Assembly: GCA_036558305.1 (NCBI GenBank) | Contig: DATBFX010000377.1 | Span: forward strand, 1 to 26,030 | Direction of reading: 5' to 3' | DNA length: 26,030 nt | Origin: DATBFX01 sp036558305 | GTDB taxonomy: Bacteria; Chloroflexota; Chloroflexia; Thermomicrobiales; UBA6265 | Shown: positions 1 through 6,775 of the stretch, in pieces | Layout: each line of letters starts with the position of its first letter | Position numbering within the stretch: position 1 is the stretch's first letter | Notes under the pieces: model-generated | Seen by the model: only the letters and a program-made list of their open reading frames with translations | What the model was told of the DNA's origin: nothing | Database searches by the model: none | Translations under genes and position numbers: made by a program

Positions 1-141
1 GAGATGGTGATGCCGGGGGACAACGTCCAGATGGGGGTGGAGCTGATCGTGCCGGTGGCGATCGAGGAGGGGCTGCGCTTCGCCATCCGCGAGGGGGGGC
101 GGACCGTGGGGGCCGGCGTCGTCACCGCCATCGACGAGTAG
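1..141 (+). CDS. tuf: Elongation factor Tu, C-terminal end (partial)
   Basis: EF-Tu carries aminoacyl-tRNA to the ribosomal A site as a GTP complex in the cytoplasm. Only the last 46 residues are inside the window; the reading frame enters at base 1 and ends at TAG 139-141. The visible part is the end of beta-barrel domain 3, with the family-typical stretches EMVMPGDNV, FAIREGGRTVGAGVV and a short acidic end. Its place directly before rpsJ is the classic str/S10 arrangement. The 38-nt gap to rpsJ holds a purine-rich SD but no obvious terminator, so read-through into the S10 operon is likely. Confidence 0.96.
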   Translation, partial: EMVMPGDNVQMGVELIVPVAIEEGLRFAIREGGRTVGAGVVTAIDE

Positions 142-179
142 CTTAATCAGCACCTGGAGCGAGAGGCAGAGGAGCGGAC

Positions 180-500
180 ATGGTTGCGAAGAAGCCGAGT
201 CAAAGGATCCGGATCCGCCTGAAGGCGTACGATCACCGGATCCTCGACCAGTCGGCGGGGAAGATCGTCGAGACGGCCGAGTCGACCGGCGCTAAGGTGG
301 CCGGTCCGGTCCCCCTGCCGACGCGGATCGAGAAGTTCTGCGTGATCCGGTCGCCGTTCATCGACAAGGACTCGCAGGAGCAGTTCGAGATCCGGACGCA
401 CAAGCGCCTGATCGACGTTTTGGAACCGAGCGGCAACACGATCCGGGCGCTGATGCGCCTGAACCTGCCGGCCGGTGTGGACATCGAGATCAAGTTGTAG
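180..500 (+). CDS. rpsJ: 30S ribosomal protein S10
   Basis: S10 (NusE) is a 30S head protein and, with NusB, a transcription antitermination factor. The 106-residue product matches the family length and its core: RIRIRLKAYDHRILDQS near residues 9-25, PLPTR and the EIRTHKRLIDV segment, ending in the ALMRLNLPAGVDIEIKL strand. The ATG at 180 has an AGAGGAG ribosome site about five bases upstream. It opens the S10 operon, as in most bacteria. A heptamer repeat array starts at the base right after its stop codon. Confidence 0.97.
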   Translation: MVAKKPSQRIRIRLKAYDHRILDQSAGKIVETAESTGAKVAGPVPLPTRIEKFCVIRSPFIDKDSQEQFEIRTHKRLIDVLEPSGNTIRALMRLNLPAGVDIEIKL

Positions 501-586
501 TGGCAAGTTGCAAGTGTCAAGTGGCAAGTGGACAGATTCCGACATGCCACTTGTCACTTGTCACTTGTCACTTGTCACTTGTCAAG
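501..586 (+). repeat. Inverted heptamer array, rpsJ-rplC gap
   Basis: The left arm (501-531) has four 7-bp units of the TGGCAAG type, two with one change. The right arm (546-583) has one GCCACTT and four GTCACTT units. The arms face each other across about 14 bases and could fold into a long, imperfect hairpin. The right arm is more homogeneous than the left, as expected if tandem copies spread within one arm. The array begins immediately after the rpsJ stop; about 60 further bases lead to rplC. Confidence 0.9.
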
Positions 587-646
587 CTCTGAAGGCGGTA
601 CCGGCCCCCGGCTGAGACCGCGTCCTGACGAGGCAGGAGAGAGCCA

Positions 647-1285
647 ATGATCAAAGGGATGGTTGGACGAAAGTTGGGGATGACGCAGATCTTCGATGAC
701 ACGGGGTTGGTTCACCCGGTCACGGTGATCGAATGCGGCCCGAACGTCGTGACGCAAATTCGAACCTTGGAGAAAGACGGTTACGAGGCGGTGCAACTCG
801 GGTTCGGTCAGGATAAGCGCCTCAACAAGCCCGAGCGAGGTCACCTCAAGCCGAGCGGTTACGAAAACCTGGGCGATCTGCGCGAAGTGAAGGCCGACGA
901 CGTCGCCGACTTCGAGGTCGGGCAGGTGATCAAGGCGGATACCTTCACGGTCGGCGAATTGGTCGACGTGACCGGAACGTCGAAGGGCCGCGGTTTCCAG
1001 GGCGGTGTCAAGCGTCATGGGTTCCGTGGTGGACCGAAAACGCACGGGCAGTCGGACCGCCACCGGGCACCGGGCTCGATCGGTGCGAGTGCGACTCCGG
1101 GCCGCGTGCTCAAGGGTATGCGGATGGCCGGTCACATGGGCCACGAACGCGTGACCGTCCAGAACCTGAAGGTGATGCGGGTGGATACCGAGCGGAACCT
1201 CCTCCTCATCGAGGGCTCGGTTCCCGGCCACAACAAATCGCTCGTGCTGATCCGCCGTGCCGTGAAAGGGCAGACGAGCCGGTAG
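647..1285 (+). CDS. rplC: 50S ribosomal protein L3
   Basis: L3 is an early-assembly 23S rRNA-binding protein whose long loop reaches the peptidyl-transferase centre. The 212-residue product starts MIKGMVGRKLGMTQIF and holds the VDVTGTSKGRGFQGG segment, HRAPGSIG, and the MAGHMGHERVTVQNL stretch near residue 164. The loop that reads GQNQTPG in E. coli L3 (recalled, not aligned) reads GASATPG here, so the methylated Gln may be missing. The ATG at 647 has AGGAGAG at 635-641. The last two codons and stop (AGC CGG TAG) are the first copy of the downstream heptamer array, so the C-terminus is written by a repeat. Confidence 0.97.
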   Translation: MIKGMVGRKLGMTQIFDDTGLVHPVTVIECGPNVVTQIRTLEKDGYEAVQLGFGQDKRLNKPERGHLKPSGYENLGDLREVKADDVADFEVGQVIKADTFTVGELVDVTGTSKGRGFQGGVKRHGFRGGPKTHGQSDRHRAPGSIGASATPGRVLKGMRMAGHMGHERVTVQNLKVMRVDTERNLLLIEGSVPGHNKSLVLIRRAVKGQTSR

Positions 1286-1382
1286 CCCGTAGCCGGTAGC
1301 CGGTAGCCGGTAGGATTATCGGCGACGGAGTACGGGCAAACGATTCTGATTACTACCGGCTACCGGCTACCGGCTACCGGCT
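1277..1382 (+). repeat. Inverted heptamer array, rplC-rplD gap
   Basis: The left arm (1277-1313) has five AGCCGGT units (the second is AGCCCGT) plus AG. The right arm (1353-1382) has four CTACCGG units plus CT. The arms are complementary except at the one variant base, and the spacer is about 39 bases. The array overlaps the end of rplC, including its stop codon, and ends against the GAGG ribosome site of rplD. Its right arm is identical over 30 bases to the right arm in the rplB-rpsS gap. Confidence 0.95.
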
Positions 1383-1395
1383 GAGGGTGACGACG

Positions 1396-2094
1396 ATGCA
1401 AGTGGACGTGCACAACACGGCAGGCGAGGTGGTCGGGCAGACCGAACTCGACGAGACGGTCTGGGGTATCGAGCCGCACATCTCGGTGATGCACCAGTAC
1501 CTGCTCATGCAGCAGGCAAATGCCCGCCTCGGCACGCACGACACCAAGACGCGCAGCGAGGTCCGCGGCGGCGGCCGCAAACCGTGGCGGCAAAAGGGAA
1601 CCGGGCGCGCGCGCCAGGGCTCCATCCGCGCGCCGCAGTGGACCGGCGGTGGCGTCGTCTGGGGTCCGCATCCGCGGAAGTACACCCAGAAGATGCCGAA
1701 GACGATGCGCCGGCTCGCGATTCGCTCGGCGTTGTCGGCGAAACTGCGGGACGATCGGTTGACGGTCATCGAGGGGCTGGCGGAGATCGAGCCGCGGACC
1801 AAGGTGATGAAGGGCGTCATCGAAAAGTTCCCGGCGTCGCGCTCGCTCCTGATCGTGATGCCGGAGAAGATCGAGACGATCGAGCGCGCCGCCGGCAACC
1901 TCGAAAACGTCTGGACGATCATGGCCGCGAATCTCAACGTCCGGGACCTGCTCAAGTACGATCGCGTCCTGCTGACGCGCGAAGCGATCGAGGTGATCGA
2001 GGGTCTCTGGGCGCTGCCGGAAGATAAGCGCGAGCCGAGCTCCTGGAAGCTGGCCCGCATGGGCGTCGCCGCGCCGGCGGCCGAGGAGGTCTGA
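1396..2094 (+). CDS. rplD: 50S ribosomal protein L4
   Basis: L4 binds 23S rRNA and lines the peptide exit tunnel with a long basic loop; in E. coli it also represses the S10 operon. The 232-residue product has the diagnostic loop GGGRKPWRQKGTGRAR and a C-terminal Rossmann-like part (LLIVMPEKIE and NLNVRDLLKYDRVLLT). I chose ATG 1396 over in-frame GTG 1387, because the SD GAGG at 1383-1386 is nine bases before the ATG but abuts the GTG. The stop is one base before the rplW start, so the two are probably translationally coupled. Confidence 0.95.
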   Translation: MQVDVHNTAGEVVGQTELDETVWGIEPHISVMHQYLLMQQANARLGTHDTKTRSEVRGGGRKPWRQKGTGRARQGSIRAPQWTGGGVVWGPHPRKYTQKMPKTMRRLAIRSALSAKLRDDRLTVIEGLAEIEPRTKVMKGVIEKFPASRSLLIVMPEKIETIERAAGNLENVWTIMAANLNVRDLLKYDRVLLTREAIEVIEGLWALPEDKREPSSWKLARMGVAAPAAEEV

Positions 2095-2095
2095 G

Positions 2096-2407
2096 ATGGC
2101 TGAGCTGCGAGTCGAGGACGTCATACGGCGGCCGCTGATTACCGAAAAAAACACGGTCTTGATGGAAATCGGGCAGTACACCTTCGAGGTGGCGCCCGAG
2201 GCGAACAAGTTCCAGATCCGTGAGGCGGTCGAAAAGACCTTCAACGTCAAGGTCAGGGCCGTCAACACGCTGAACGTGAAGCCAAAGGCCAAGTCGCGCA
2301 CCGCTTCCCGCCGGGGCGGCCGGATCACCGGCCACGAACCCGGGTGGAAAAAGGCGATCGTGACGTTGGCGCCCGGCGATCGCATCGACCTCTTCGAGCA
2401 GGTCTAG
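2096..2407 (+). CDS. rplW: 50S ribosomal protein L23
   Basis: L23 sits at the exit-tunnel mouth and is the docking site for trigger factor and SRP. The 103-residue product has the family's opening (DVIRRPLITEKNT near residue 9), the YTFEVAPEANKFQIREAVE strand-helix and the basic loop before AIVTLAPGDRIDLFE. The ATG at 2096 is one base after the rplD stop, with SD GAGGAGG at 2083-2089 inside the end of rplD. Order L4-L23-L2 is the standard S10 operon order. Confidence 0.97.
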   Translation: MAELRVEDVIRRPLITEKNTVLMEIGQYTFEVAPEANKFQIREAVEKTFNVKVRAVNTLNVKPKAKSRTASRRGGRITGHEPGWKKAIVTLAPGDRIDLFEQV

Positions 2408-2434
2408 GCGAGCTACCGCGAGAGGAGGAGCGCG

Positions 2435-3274
2435 ATGCCGATTCGCAAATACAAACCCACCTCGCCGGGCCGGCGCTCGATGAGCGTCAGCACGTTCGAG
2501 GAGATCACCAAGAAGAAACCCGAAAAGAGTCTGATCGAACCGCTGAAGAAACACGCCGGTCGCAACAACATCGGGCGCATCACGACTCGCCATCGCGGCG
2601 GCGGCAACAAGCGGTACTACCGGATCATCGATTTCAAGCGGAACAAGACCGGTGTTCCGGCCAGGGTCGCGGCGATCGAGTACGACCCGAACCGAAGCGC
2701 CCGCATCGCCCTCCTCTTCTATGTGGACGGCGAGAAAAGGTATATGATCGCCCCGTTCGGCCTGAACGTCGGCGACATGGTCGTTTCCGGTCCCGAGGCG
2801 CCGATTCGGGTCGGCAACGCCTTGCCGCTGCGCAACATCCCGGTCGGGACGCAGATCCACAACATCGAACTCCGCCGCGGACGCGGTGGGCAGCTCGTTC
2901 GCTCGGCGGGTGCGTCGGCGCAGTTGATGGCGAAGGCTGGCGACTACGCGCAAGTCCGGATGCCGTCGGGCGAAGTCCGTCGCGTCCATCTCGACTGCAT
3001 GGCGACGCTCGGTCAGGTCGGCAACGTCGATCACGAGAACATCGTCATCGGCAAGGCCGGTCGCAACCGCCACAAGGGCCGCCGCCCGACCGTCCGCGGT
3101 TCGGTGATGAACCCGCGCGACCACCCGCACGGCGGTGGCGAAGGCAAGGCGCCGATCGGCGGCCAGCCCAAGACGAAGTGGGGCAAGCCCGCGTTCCAGC
3201 GGACCCGCAACAACAAACGGACCGATTCGATGATCGTTCGCCGCCGTTCCACCGGCCGCGGGCGCAGTCGGTAA
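2435..3274 (+). CDS. rplB: 50S ribosomal protein L2
   Basis: L2 is one of the most conserved 50S proteins and is needed for subunit joining and peptidyl transfer. The 279-residue product is of normal length. It starts MPIRKYKPTSPGRR, has the OB/SH3-like RNA-binding body, and ends with the signature VMNPRDHPHGGGEGKAPIG around residue 225, including the conserved His. A strong SD (GAGGAGGAG, about 2420-2428) precedes ATG 2435. The stop codon is followed at once by a heptamer array. Confidence 0.98.
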   Translation: MPIRKYKPTSPGRRSMSVSTFEEITKKKPEKSLIEPLKKHAGRNNIGRITTRHRGGGNKRYYRIIDFKRNKTGVPARVAAIEYDPNRSARIALLFYVDGEKRYMIAPFGLNVGDMVVSGPEAPIRVGNALPLRNIPVGTQIHNIELRRGRGGQLVRSAGASAQLMAKAGDYAQVRMPSGEVRRVHLDCMATLGQVGNVDHENIVIGKAGRNRHKGRRPTVRGSVMNPRDHPHGGGEGKAPIGGQPKTKWGKPAFQRTRNNKRTDSMIVRRRSTGRGRSR

Positions 3275-3378
3275 AGCCGGTAGCCGGTAGCCGGTAGCCG
3301 GTAGGTGTACAAGTCCTCCTTGGGAGGAGTTTTGAGGTAACGCGATAACTACCGGCTACCGGCTACCGGCTACCGGCT
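3275..3378 (+). repeat. Inverted heptamer array, rplB-rpsS gap (30-bp perfect arms)
   Basis: The left arm (3275-3304) is four AGCCGGT units plus AG. The right arm (3349-3378) is four CTACCGG units plus CT. They are perfect reverse complements over 30 bases, the best-preserved array in the window. The 44-base spacer holds its own small stem, TCCTCC (3314-3319) with GGAGGA (3323-3328), then TTTT. The array starts one base after the rplB stop and ends seven bases before the rpsS ribosome site. Confidence 0.97.
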
Positions 3379-3393
3379 CGCGACGGAGGCATC

Positions 3394-3675
3394 ATGGGGC
3401 GAAGTTCGAAAAAGGGCCCGTTCATCGACGCCAATCTTCGCGAGAAGATCGACGACCTGAATCGCGGCAACGAGCGACGGGTTATTCGAACCTGGGCGCG
3501 GGCAAGCACCGTCTATCCGGACATGATCGGGCACACGATCGCGATCCACAACGGACGGACGCACGTGCCGATCTTCATCACCGAGCAGATGGTCGGCCAC
3601 CGTCTCGGCGAGTTTGCCCCGACGCGGACGTTCCGCGGCCATGGCAAAGACGCCGATCGCAAATCCCGGCGCTAG
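3394..3675 (+). CDS. rpsS: 30S ribosomal protein S19
   Basis: S19 forms the 30S head with S13 and contacts the A-site tRNA region. The 93-residue product opens MGRSSKKGPFID and contains IRTWARASTVYPDMIGHTIAIHNG and HRLGEFAPTRTFRGH, all typical. GGAGG at 3385-3389 sits five bases before ATG 3394. It follows rplB as expected and is separated from rplV by only 24 nt. Confidence 0.97.
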   Translation: MGRSSKKGPFIDANLREKIDDLNRGNERRVIRTWARASTVYPDMIGHTIAIHNGRTHVPIFITEQMVGHRLGEFAPTRTFRGHGKDADRKSRR

Positions 3676-3699
3676 TCCGGTCGAGAGGGAGTGACGAAG

Positions 3700-4050
3700 A
3701 TGGAAGTGAGAGCTCACCTCGGCCGGGTTCGGGTCTCGCCGCGCAAGGCGCGCCTGGTCGTCGATCTCTGCCGGGGTCGGCGGGTGCTCGACGCCCAGGC
3801 GATCATGCGCTTCACGCCGAACAAGACGGCGTACGAGGTCGAGCGGCTGCTCAAGTCGGTCGCGGCGAATGCCGAAAACAACTACGACCTCGATCCGGAG
3901 GATCTCTGGATCAAGGAGATCTGGGTCGATGAAGGCCCAACGATGAAGCGATTCCGGGCGAAGGCGCGTGGTCGGGTCGGCCGCATCCTGAAGCGGTCGA
4001 GCCAGATCACGGTCATCGCCGAGGATCGCCCCGAGCGAGGAGGCCGGTAA
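3700..4050 (+). CDS. rplV: 50S ribosomal protein L22
   Basis: L22 spans 50S domains and its beta-hairpin narrows the exit tunnel, where macrolide resistance changes map. The 116-residue product shows RVSPRKARLVVDLCRGR near residue 9, the NAENNYDLDPEDL segment and the C-terminal signature DEGPTMKRFRAKARGR with RILKRSSQITVI. In-frame GTG 3691 would add three residues but abuts the SD GAGGGAG (3684-3690); ATG 3700 is correctly spaced, so I chose it. The last base of its stop is the first base of the rpsC ATG. Confidence 0.95.
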   Translation: MEVRAHLGRVRVSPRKARLVVDLCRGRRVLDAQAIMRFTPNKTAYEVERLLKSVAANAENNYDLDPEDLWIKEIWVDEGPTMKRFRAKARGRVGRILKRSSQITVIAEDRPERGGR

Positions 4051-4736
4051 TGGGTCGTAAAGTCAATCCCGTCGGCTTTCGGTTGGGCATCGTCAGCGAC
4101 TGGGAGTCGAAGTGGTTCGGCGAGCGCAACTACACCGAGCAGCTGCACGAGGACCTGAAGATCCGGCGGTTGATCATGAAAGAATTGACGCGCGCCGGTA
4201 TCTCCCGGATCGAGCTGGAACGGTCGGCCAACAAGGTCGACGTGACACTCCACACCTCGAAGCCGGGTATCGTGATCGGGAAGCAGGGCGCCAACGTCGA
4301 GCGGATCCGGCAGCTGCTGGAGAAGAACATCGGCAAGAAGGTGCATCTGAAGATCGAAGAGATCAAGGTCCCGGAAGTGGACGCGCGGCTGATCGGCGAG
4401 AGCATCGCCGAGCAGATCGCCCGCCGGGTGTCGTATCGCCGGGCGATGAAGCACGCGGTCCAGCAGGCGGTCCGTCGCGGCGCCAAGGGCGTCAAGATCC
4501 GCCTCTCGGGTCGCCTCGGCGGGGCCGAGATGAGCCGTTCGGTGGTGGAGATGGACGGACGGGTGCCGCTGCACACGCTGCGCGCCGACATCGACTTCGC
4601 CGTCATCCACGCCCATACCACCTACGGTCGCATCGGCGTCAAGGTCTGGGTCTACAAAGGCGACGTCATTCCGGAACGGCGACCGGTCACCGCCGAGTCG
4701 CTGACCGCCGACTTGGCGGCCGCACCGACAGCTTAG
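4050..4736 (+). CDS. rpsC: 30S ribosomal protein S3
   Basis: S3 lines the mRNA entry channel of the 30S subunit and helps unwind mRNA. The 228-residue product opens MGRKVNPVGFRLGI, has a KH type-2 RNA-binding domain with GIVIGKQGANVERIR near residues 73-87, and the C-terminal domain with GVKIRLSGRLGGAEMSR and YGRIGVKVWVYKGDV. ATG 4050 overlaps the rplV stop by one base (TAATG), so translation is probably coupled. The Ala/Thr-rich end is unremarkable. Confidence 0.97.
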   Translation: MGRKVNPVGFRLGIVSDWESKWFGERNYTEQLHEDLKIRRLIMKELTRAGISRIELERSANKVDVTLHTSKPGIVIGKQGANVERIRQLLEKNIGKKVHLKIEEIKVPEVDARLIGESIAEQIARRVSYRRAMKHAVQQAVRRGAKGVKIRLSGRLGGAEMSRSVVEMDGRVPLHTLRADIDFAVIHAHTTYGRIGVKVWVYKGDVIPERRPVTAESLTADLAAAPTA

Positions 4737-4852
4737 GGCGGAAGGCGGGAGGCGGGAGGCGTGGAAAGATTGAGCGTGGATGGCTGCAAGATGGAAGCTG
4801 GCGCGAGTTGTGATCGGCCCCGGTCCGCCTTCCGCCTTCCGCCTTCCGCCTT
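4737..4852 (+). repeat. Inverted heptamer array, rpsC-rplP gap
   Basis: The left arm (4737-4764) has four units of GGCGGAA type, with drift to GGCGGGA and GGCGTGG. The right arm (4824-4852) has four perfect TCCGCCT units. The spacer of about 59 bases is among the longest of the set. The array starts at the base after the rpsC stop and ends about four bases before the AAGGGAG ribosome site of rplP. Confidence 0.93.
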
Positions 4853-4870
4853 GAAAGGGAGCGGTGCGAG

Positions 4871-5320
4871 ATGTTGATGCCGAAGCGGACCAAGTACCGC
4901 AAGATGATGCGCGGCCGCATGACCGGCAAAGCGGGGCGCGGCGCCACGATCGCGTTTGGCGACTTCGCGTTGCAGGCGCTGGAGCCGGCCTGGATTTCCA
5001 GTCGCCAGATCGAGGCCGCCCGCCGTGCCATCACCAACTACCTGAAGCGCGGTGGCAAGGTCTGGATCCGCATCTTTCCAGACAAGCCGGTGACGCAGAA
5101 ACCGGCCGAAACCCGAATGGGTTCCGGCAAAGGCAACCCGGAGTTCTGGGTCGCCGTCGTTAAACCGGGCCGGATCATGTTCGAGGTCGGCGGGGTCGAC
5201 CAAGTCCGGGCGGAAGAGGCGCTCCAGCGCGCGGCGATGAAGATGCCGATCAAGTGCCGGGTGATCACGAAGGTGACGCCGGGCGTCTCGGCCGAGACCG
5301 ACGAGGAGGGCGCGGCATGA
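4871..5320 (+). CDS. rplP: 50S ribosomal protein L16
   Basis: L16 organises the A-site side of the 50S subunit. The 149-residue product opens MLMPKRTKYRKMMRGRM, close to the usual MLxPKRTKxRK start, and has the hallmark RIFPDKPVTQKPAETRMGSG around residue 75, which includes the Arg that some bacteria hydroxylate. The SD is AAGGGAG around 4856-4862. The stop overlaps the rpmC start as ATGA. The C-terminal tail ending in EEGAA is slightly longer than in E. coli. Confidence 0.97.
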   Translation: MLMPKRTKYRKMMRGRMTGKAGRGATIAFGDFALQALEPAWISSRQIEAARRAITNYLKRGGKVWIRIFPDKPVTQKPAETRMGSGKGNPEFWVAVVKPGRIMFEVGGVDQVRAEEALQRAAMKMPIKCRVITKVTPGVSAETDEEGAA

Positions 5321-5550
5321 AGCCGTCCGAACTGCGGGCGATGACGGAGGAGCAGCTCGAAGAGCAGTTGACTGACCTCCACGTCGAGTGGAGATCCCAC
5401 CGGTTCGACGAGGCAATCGGGAAACTGACGGCCACGGCGCGCATCCGGCAAATCCGGAAAGACATCGCCCGCATCCACACGATCCGCACGGAACGCCAGA
5501 TGGAAGCTGCCCACCGAGCTCGGCTCGGTTCGGGCCAGTCGTCGGTCTGA
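5317..5550 (+). CDS. rpmC: 50S ribosomal protein L29
   Basis: L29 is a small helical protein near the exit tunnel, beside L23. The 77-residue product opens MKPSELRAMTEEQLEEQL and has the second helix with RIRQIRKDIARIHTI. A longer frame reaches upstream into rplP, but ATG 5317, overlapping the rplP stop in an ATGA junction and preceded by GAGGAGG at 5303-5309, gives the family-typical start. The C-terminus runs about ten residues past the usual end. Confidence 0.95.
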   Translation: MKPSELRAMTEEQLEEQLTDLHVEWRSHRFDEAIGKLTATARIRQIRKDIARIHTIRTERQMEAAHRARLGSGQSSV

Positions 5551-5563
5551 GGAGTAGACAGGC

Positions 5564-5887
5564 ATGGCAGACGAGGTGACCGACCAGAGCACGGCAGCTC
5601 CGCAGAACGGAGACCAGGTGCGCTTCGGCGGCCAGAAACCGCGGACGCAGAAGGTCGGCCGGGTGGTCAGCGACAAGATGGATAAGACGGTGGTCGTGGC
5701 CGTGGATTACGTGCGGCGCCACCCGCTCTACCACAAGCGCATCACCCGGACCAGCAAGTTCATGGCCCACGACGAGCGCAACGATTGCAAGCCGGGCGAC
5801 ATCGTCCGCATCGAAGAGACGCGACCGCTGTCCAAGCACAAGCGGTGGATCGTCCGCGAGATCATCGAACGCGCGGTGCAGGTCTGA
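5564..5887 (+). CDS. rpsQ: 30S ribosomal protein S17
   Basis: S17 is an OB-fold primary 16S rRNA-binding protein. The core is clear: KVGRVVSDKMDKTVVVAVD near residues 31-49, HPLYHKRITRTSKFMAHDE, and GDIVRIEETRPLSKHKRW. At 107 residues it is longer than the roughly 84 of E. coli, because of a Gln/Thr/Gly-rich N-terminal extension of about 28 residues. GAGGAG at about 5550 precedes ATG 5564. No in-frame ATG near the core was preferred, so the extension is probably real but is not certain. Confidence 0.95.
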   Translation: MADEVTDQSTAAPQNGDQVRFGGQKPRTQKVGRVVSDKMDKTVVVAVDYVRRHPLYHKRITRTSKFMAHDERNDCKPGDIVRIEETRPLSKHKRWIVREIIERAVQV

Positions 5888-5891
5888 CGGA

Positions 5892-5962
5892 GTGGCAAGT
5901 TCCAAGTATCAAGTGACAAGTGATACGCGAACCGTTCCACTTGCCACTTGCCACTTGCCACT
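5892..5962 (+). repeat. Inverted heptamer array, rpsQ-rplN gap
   Basis: The left arm (5892-5922) has four units read as GTGGCAA, GTTCCAA, GTATCAA and GTGACAA, then GTG. The right arm (5937-5962) has three perfect CCACTTG units plus CCACT. The arms face each other over a 14-base spacer. The left arm has drifted and the right has not. The array starts four bases after the rpsQ stop and ends three bases before the GGAGA ribosome site of rplN. Confidence 0.92.
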
Positions 5963-5976
5963 CGTGGAGAAGAGCG

Positions 5977-6345
5977 GTGATTCAGGTACAGACGCGGCTC
6001 AAGGTCGCGGACAACAGCGGCGCGCGGGAGATCATGTGCATTCGCGTGCTCGGCGGTTCGTCCAAGCAGTACGGTGCGGTCGGCGACATCATCATCGCCG
6101 CGGTGAAGCAGGCGCAGCCGAACGCCGGCGTCAAGAAGGGCGAGGTCGTCCGCGCCGTCATCGTCCGCACCGCTCAGGAGTACGGGCGGCCGGACGGCAG
6201 CCACATCAAATTCGACGACAACGCGGCCGTGCTCATCAACAACCAAGGCAACCCGCGCGGCACCCGCATCTTTGGCCCGGTTGGCCGCGAGTTGCGCGAG
6301 AAGCAGTTCATGCGGATCGTCTCGCTCGCGCCGGAGGTTCTTTGA
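5977..6345 (+). CDS. rplN: 50S ribosomal protein L14
   Basis: L14 sits at the subunit interface and is the docking site for the silencing factor RsfS. The 122-residue product exactly fits the family length when started at GTG 5977 (MIQVQTRLKVADNSGAREIM). A longer frame starts at 5920, but its first 19 residues would be read through the repeat array and match nothing. GGAGA at 5966-5970 fits the GTG start. Conserved parts include VLGGSSKQYGAVGDII and NQGNPRGTRIFGPVGREL. Confidence 0.96.
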   Translation: MIQVQTRLKVADNSGAREIMCIRVLGGSSKQYGAVGDIIIAAVKQAQPNAGVKKGEVVRAVIVRTAQEYGRPDGSHIKFDDNAAVLINNQGNPRGTRIFGPVGRELREKQFMRIVSLAPEVL

Positions 6346-6346
6346 G

Positions 6347-6439
6347 TCTCAAGTCGCACGTTCCAAGTCTCAAGTACGCCGGTCTTGAGACTTGAGACTT
6401 GAGACCTGAGACCTGAGACCTGAGACTTGAGACCTGGGA
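6347..6439 (+). repeat. Asymmetric inverted heptamer array, rplN-rplX gap
   Basis: The left arm (6347-6374) has four units of TCTCAAG type, one strongly drifted. The right arm (6384-6439) has eight units in a CTTGAGA/CCTGAGA pattern: three CTTGAGA, three CCTGAGA, one CTTGAGA and a final CCTGGGA. The right arm is twice as long as the left, so half of it cannot pair. The last unit runs directly into the GGGAG ribosome site of rplX, so the repeat supplies the SD. It is the only place in the window where this word is used. Confidence 0.93.
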
Positions 6440-6448
6440 GTGAAAGTC

Positions 6449-6775
6449 ATGCGGAAGATTCGACGGGGTGACGAGGTCGTCGTCATCGCGGGCAAAAACA
6501 AGGGCCAACGGGGCAAGGTGCGGGTCAACCTCGTCAAAGAGGATCGCGTCATCATCGAGGGCGTCAACATCGTGATCAAGCACCTGCGGCGCGGTCGGGC
6601 CCGGCAGGCCGGGCGGGTCGAAGTGGAAGCTCCCCTCTACGTGGCGAAGGTGATGCTGGTCTGCCCCAACTGCGGGCAGGCGACGCGCGTCGGCATCCGT
6701 GAGGGCGCGGACGGCAAGAACTCGCGCTATTGCAAGAAATGCGACCAGACCATCCCGGTCCCGAGCGTGGACTAG
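6449..6775 (+). CDS. rplX: 50S ribosomal protein L24, zinc-ribbon type
   Basis: L24 is an assembly initiator of the 50S subunit with a KOW/SH3 domain. The 108-residue product has the KOW part at its N-terminus (KIRRGDEVVVIAGKNKGQRG) and a C-terminal zinc ribbon with Cys72, Cys75, Cys95 and Cys98, a form common in Chloroflexota, Actinobacteria and other lineages but lacking in E. coli. In-frame GTG 6440 would add three residues but overlaps the SD GGGAG at 6436-6440; ATG 6449 is eight bases from it and is preferred. The SD itself is part of the last repeat unit. Confidence 0.95.
   Translation: MRKIRRGDEVVVIAGKNKGQRGKVRVNLVKEDRVIIEGVNIVIKHLRRGRARQAGRVEVEAPLYVAKVMLVCPNCGQATRVGIREGADGKNSRYCKKCDQTIPVPSVD

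Noticed and set aside
1360..2385. Long minus-strand frame opposite rplD and rplW
   Set aside because: Shadow of GC-rich coding sequence; Arg/Asp-rich translation with no recognisable domain.
3275..3378. Classical rho-independent terminators at the heptamer hairpins
   Set aside because: No T-run follows the right arms; they are followed by SD sites, and stopping transcription inside the ribosomal operon would be costly.
6308..6583. Minus-strand frames through the rplN-rplX array
   Set aside because: They translate the heptamers into short periodic peptides and have no family resemblance.
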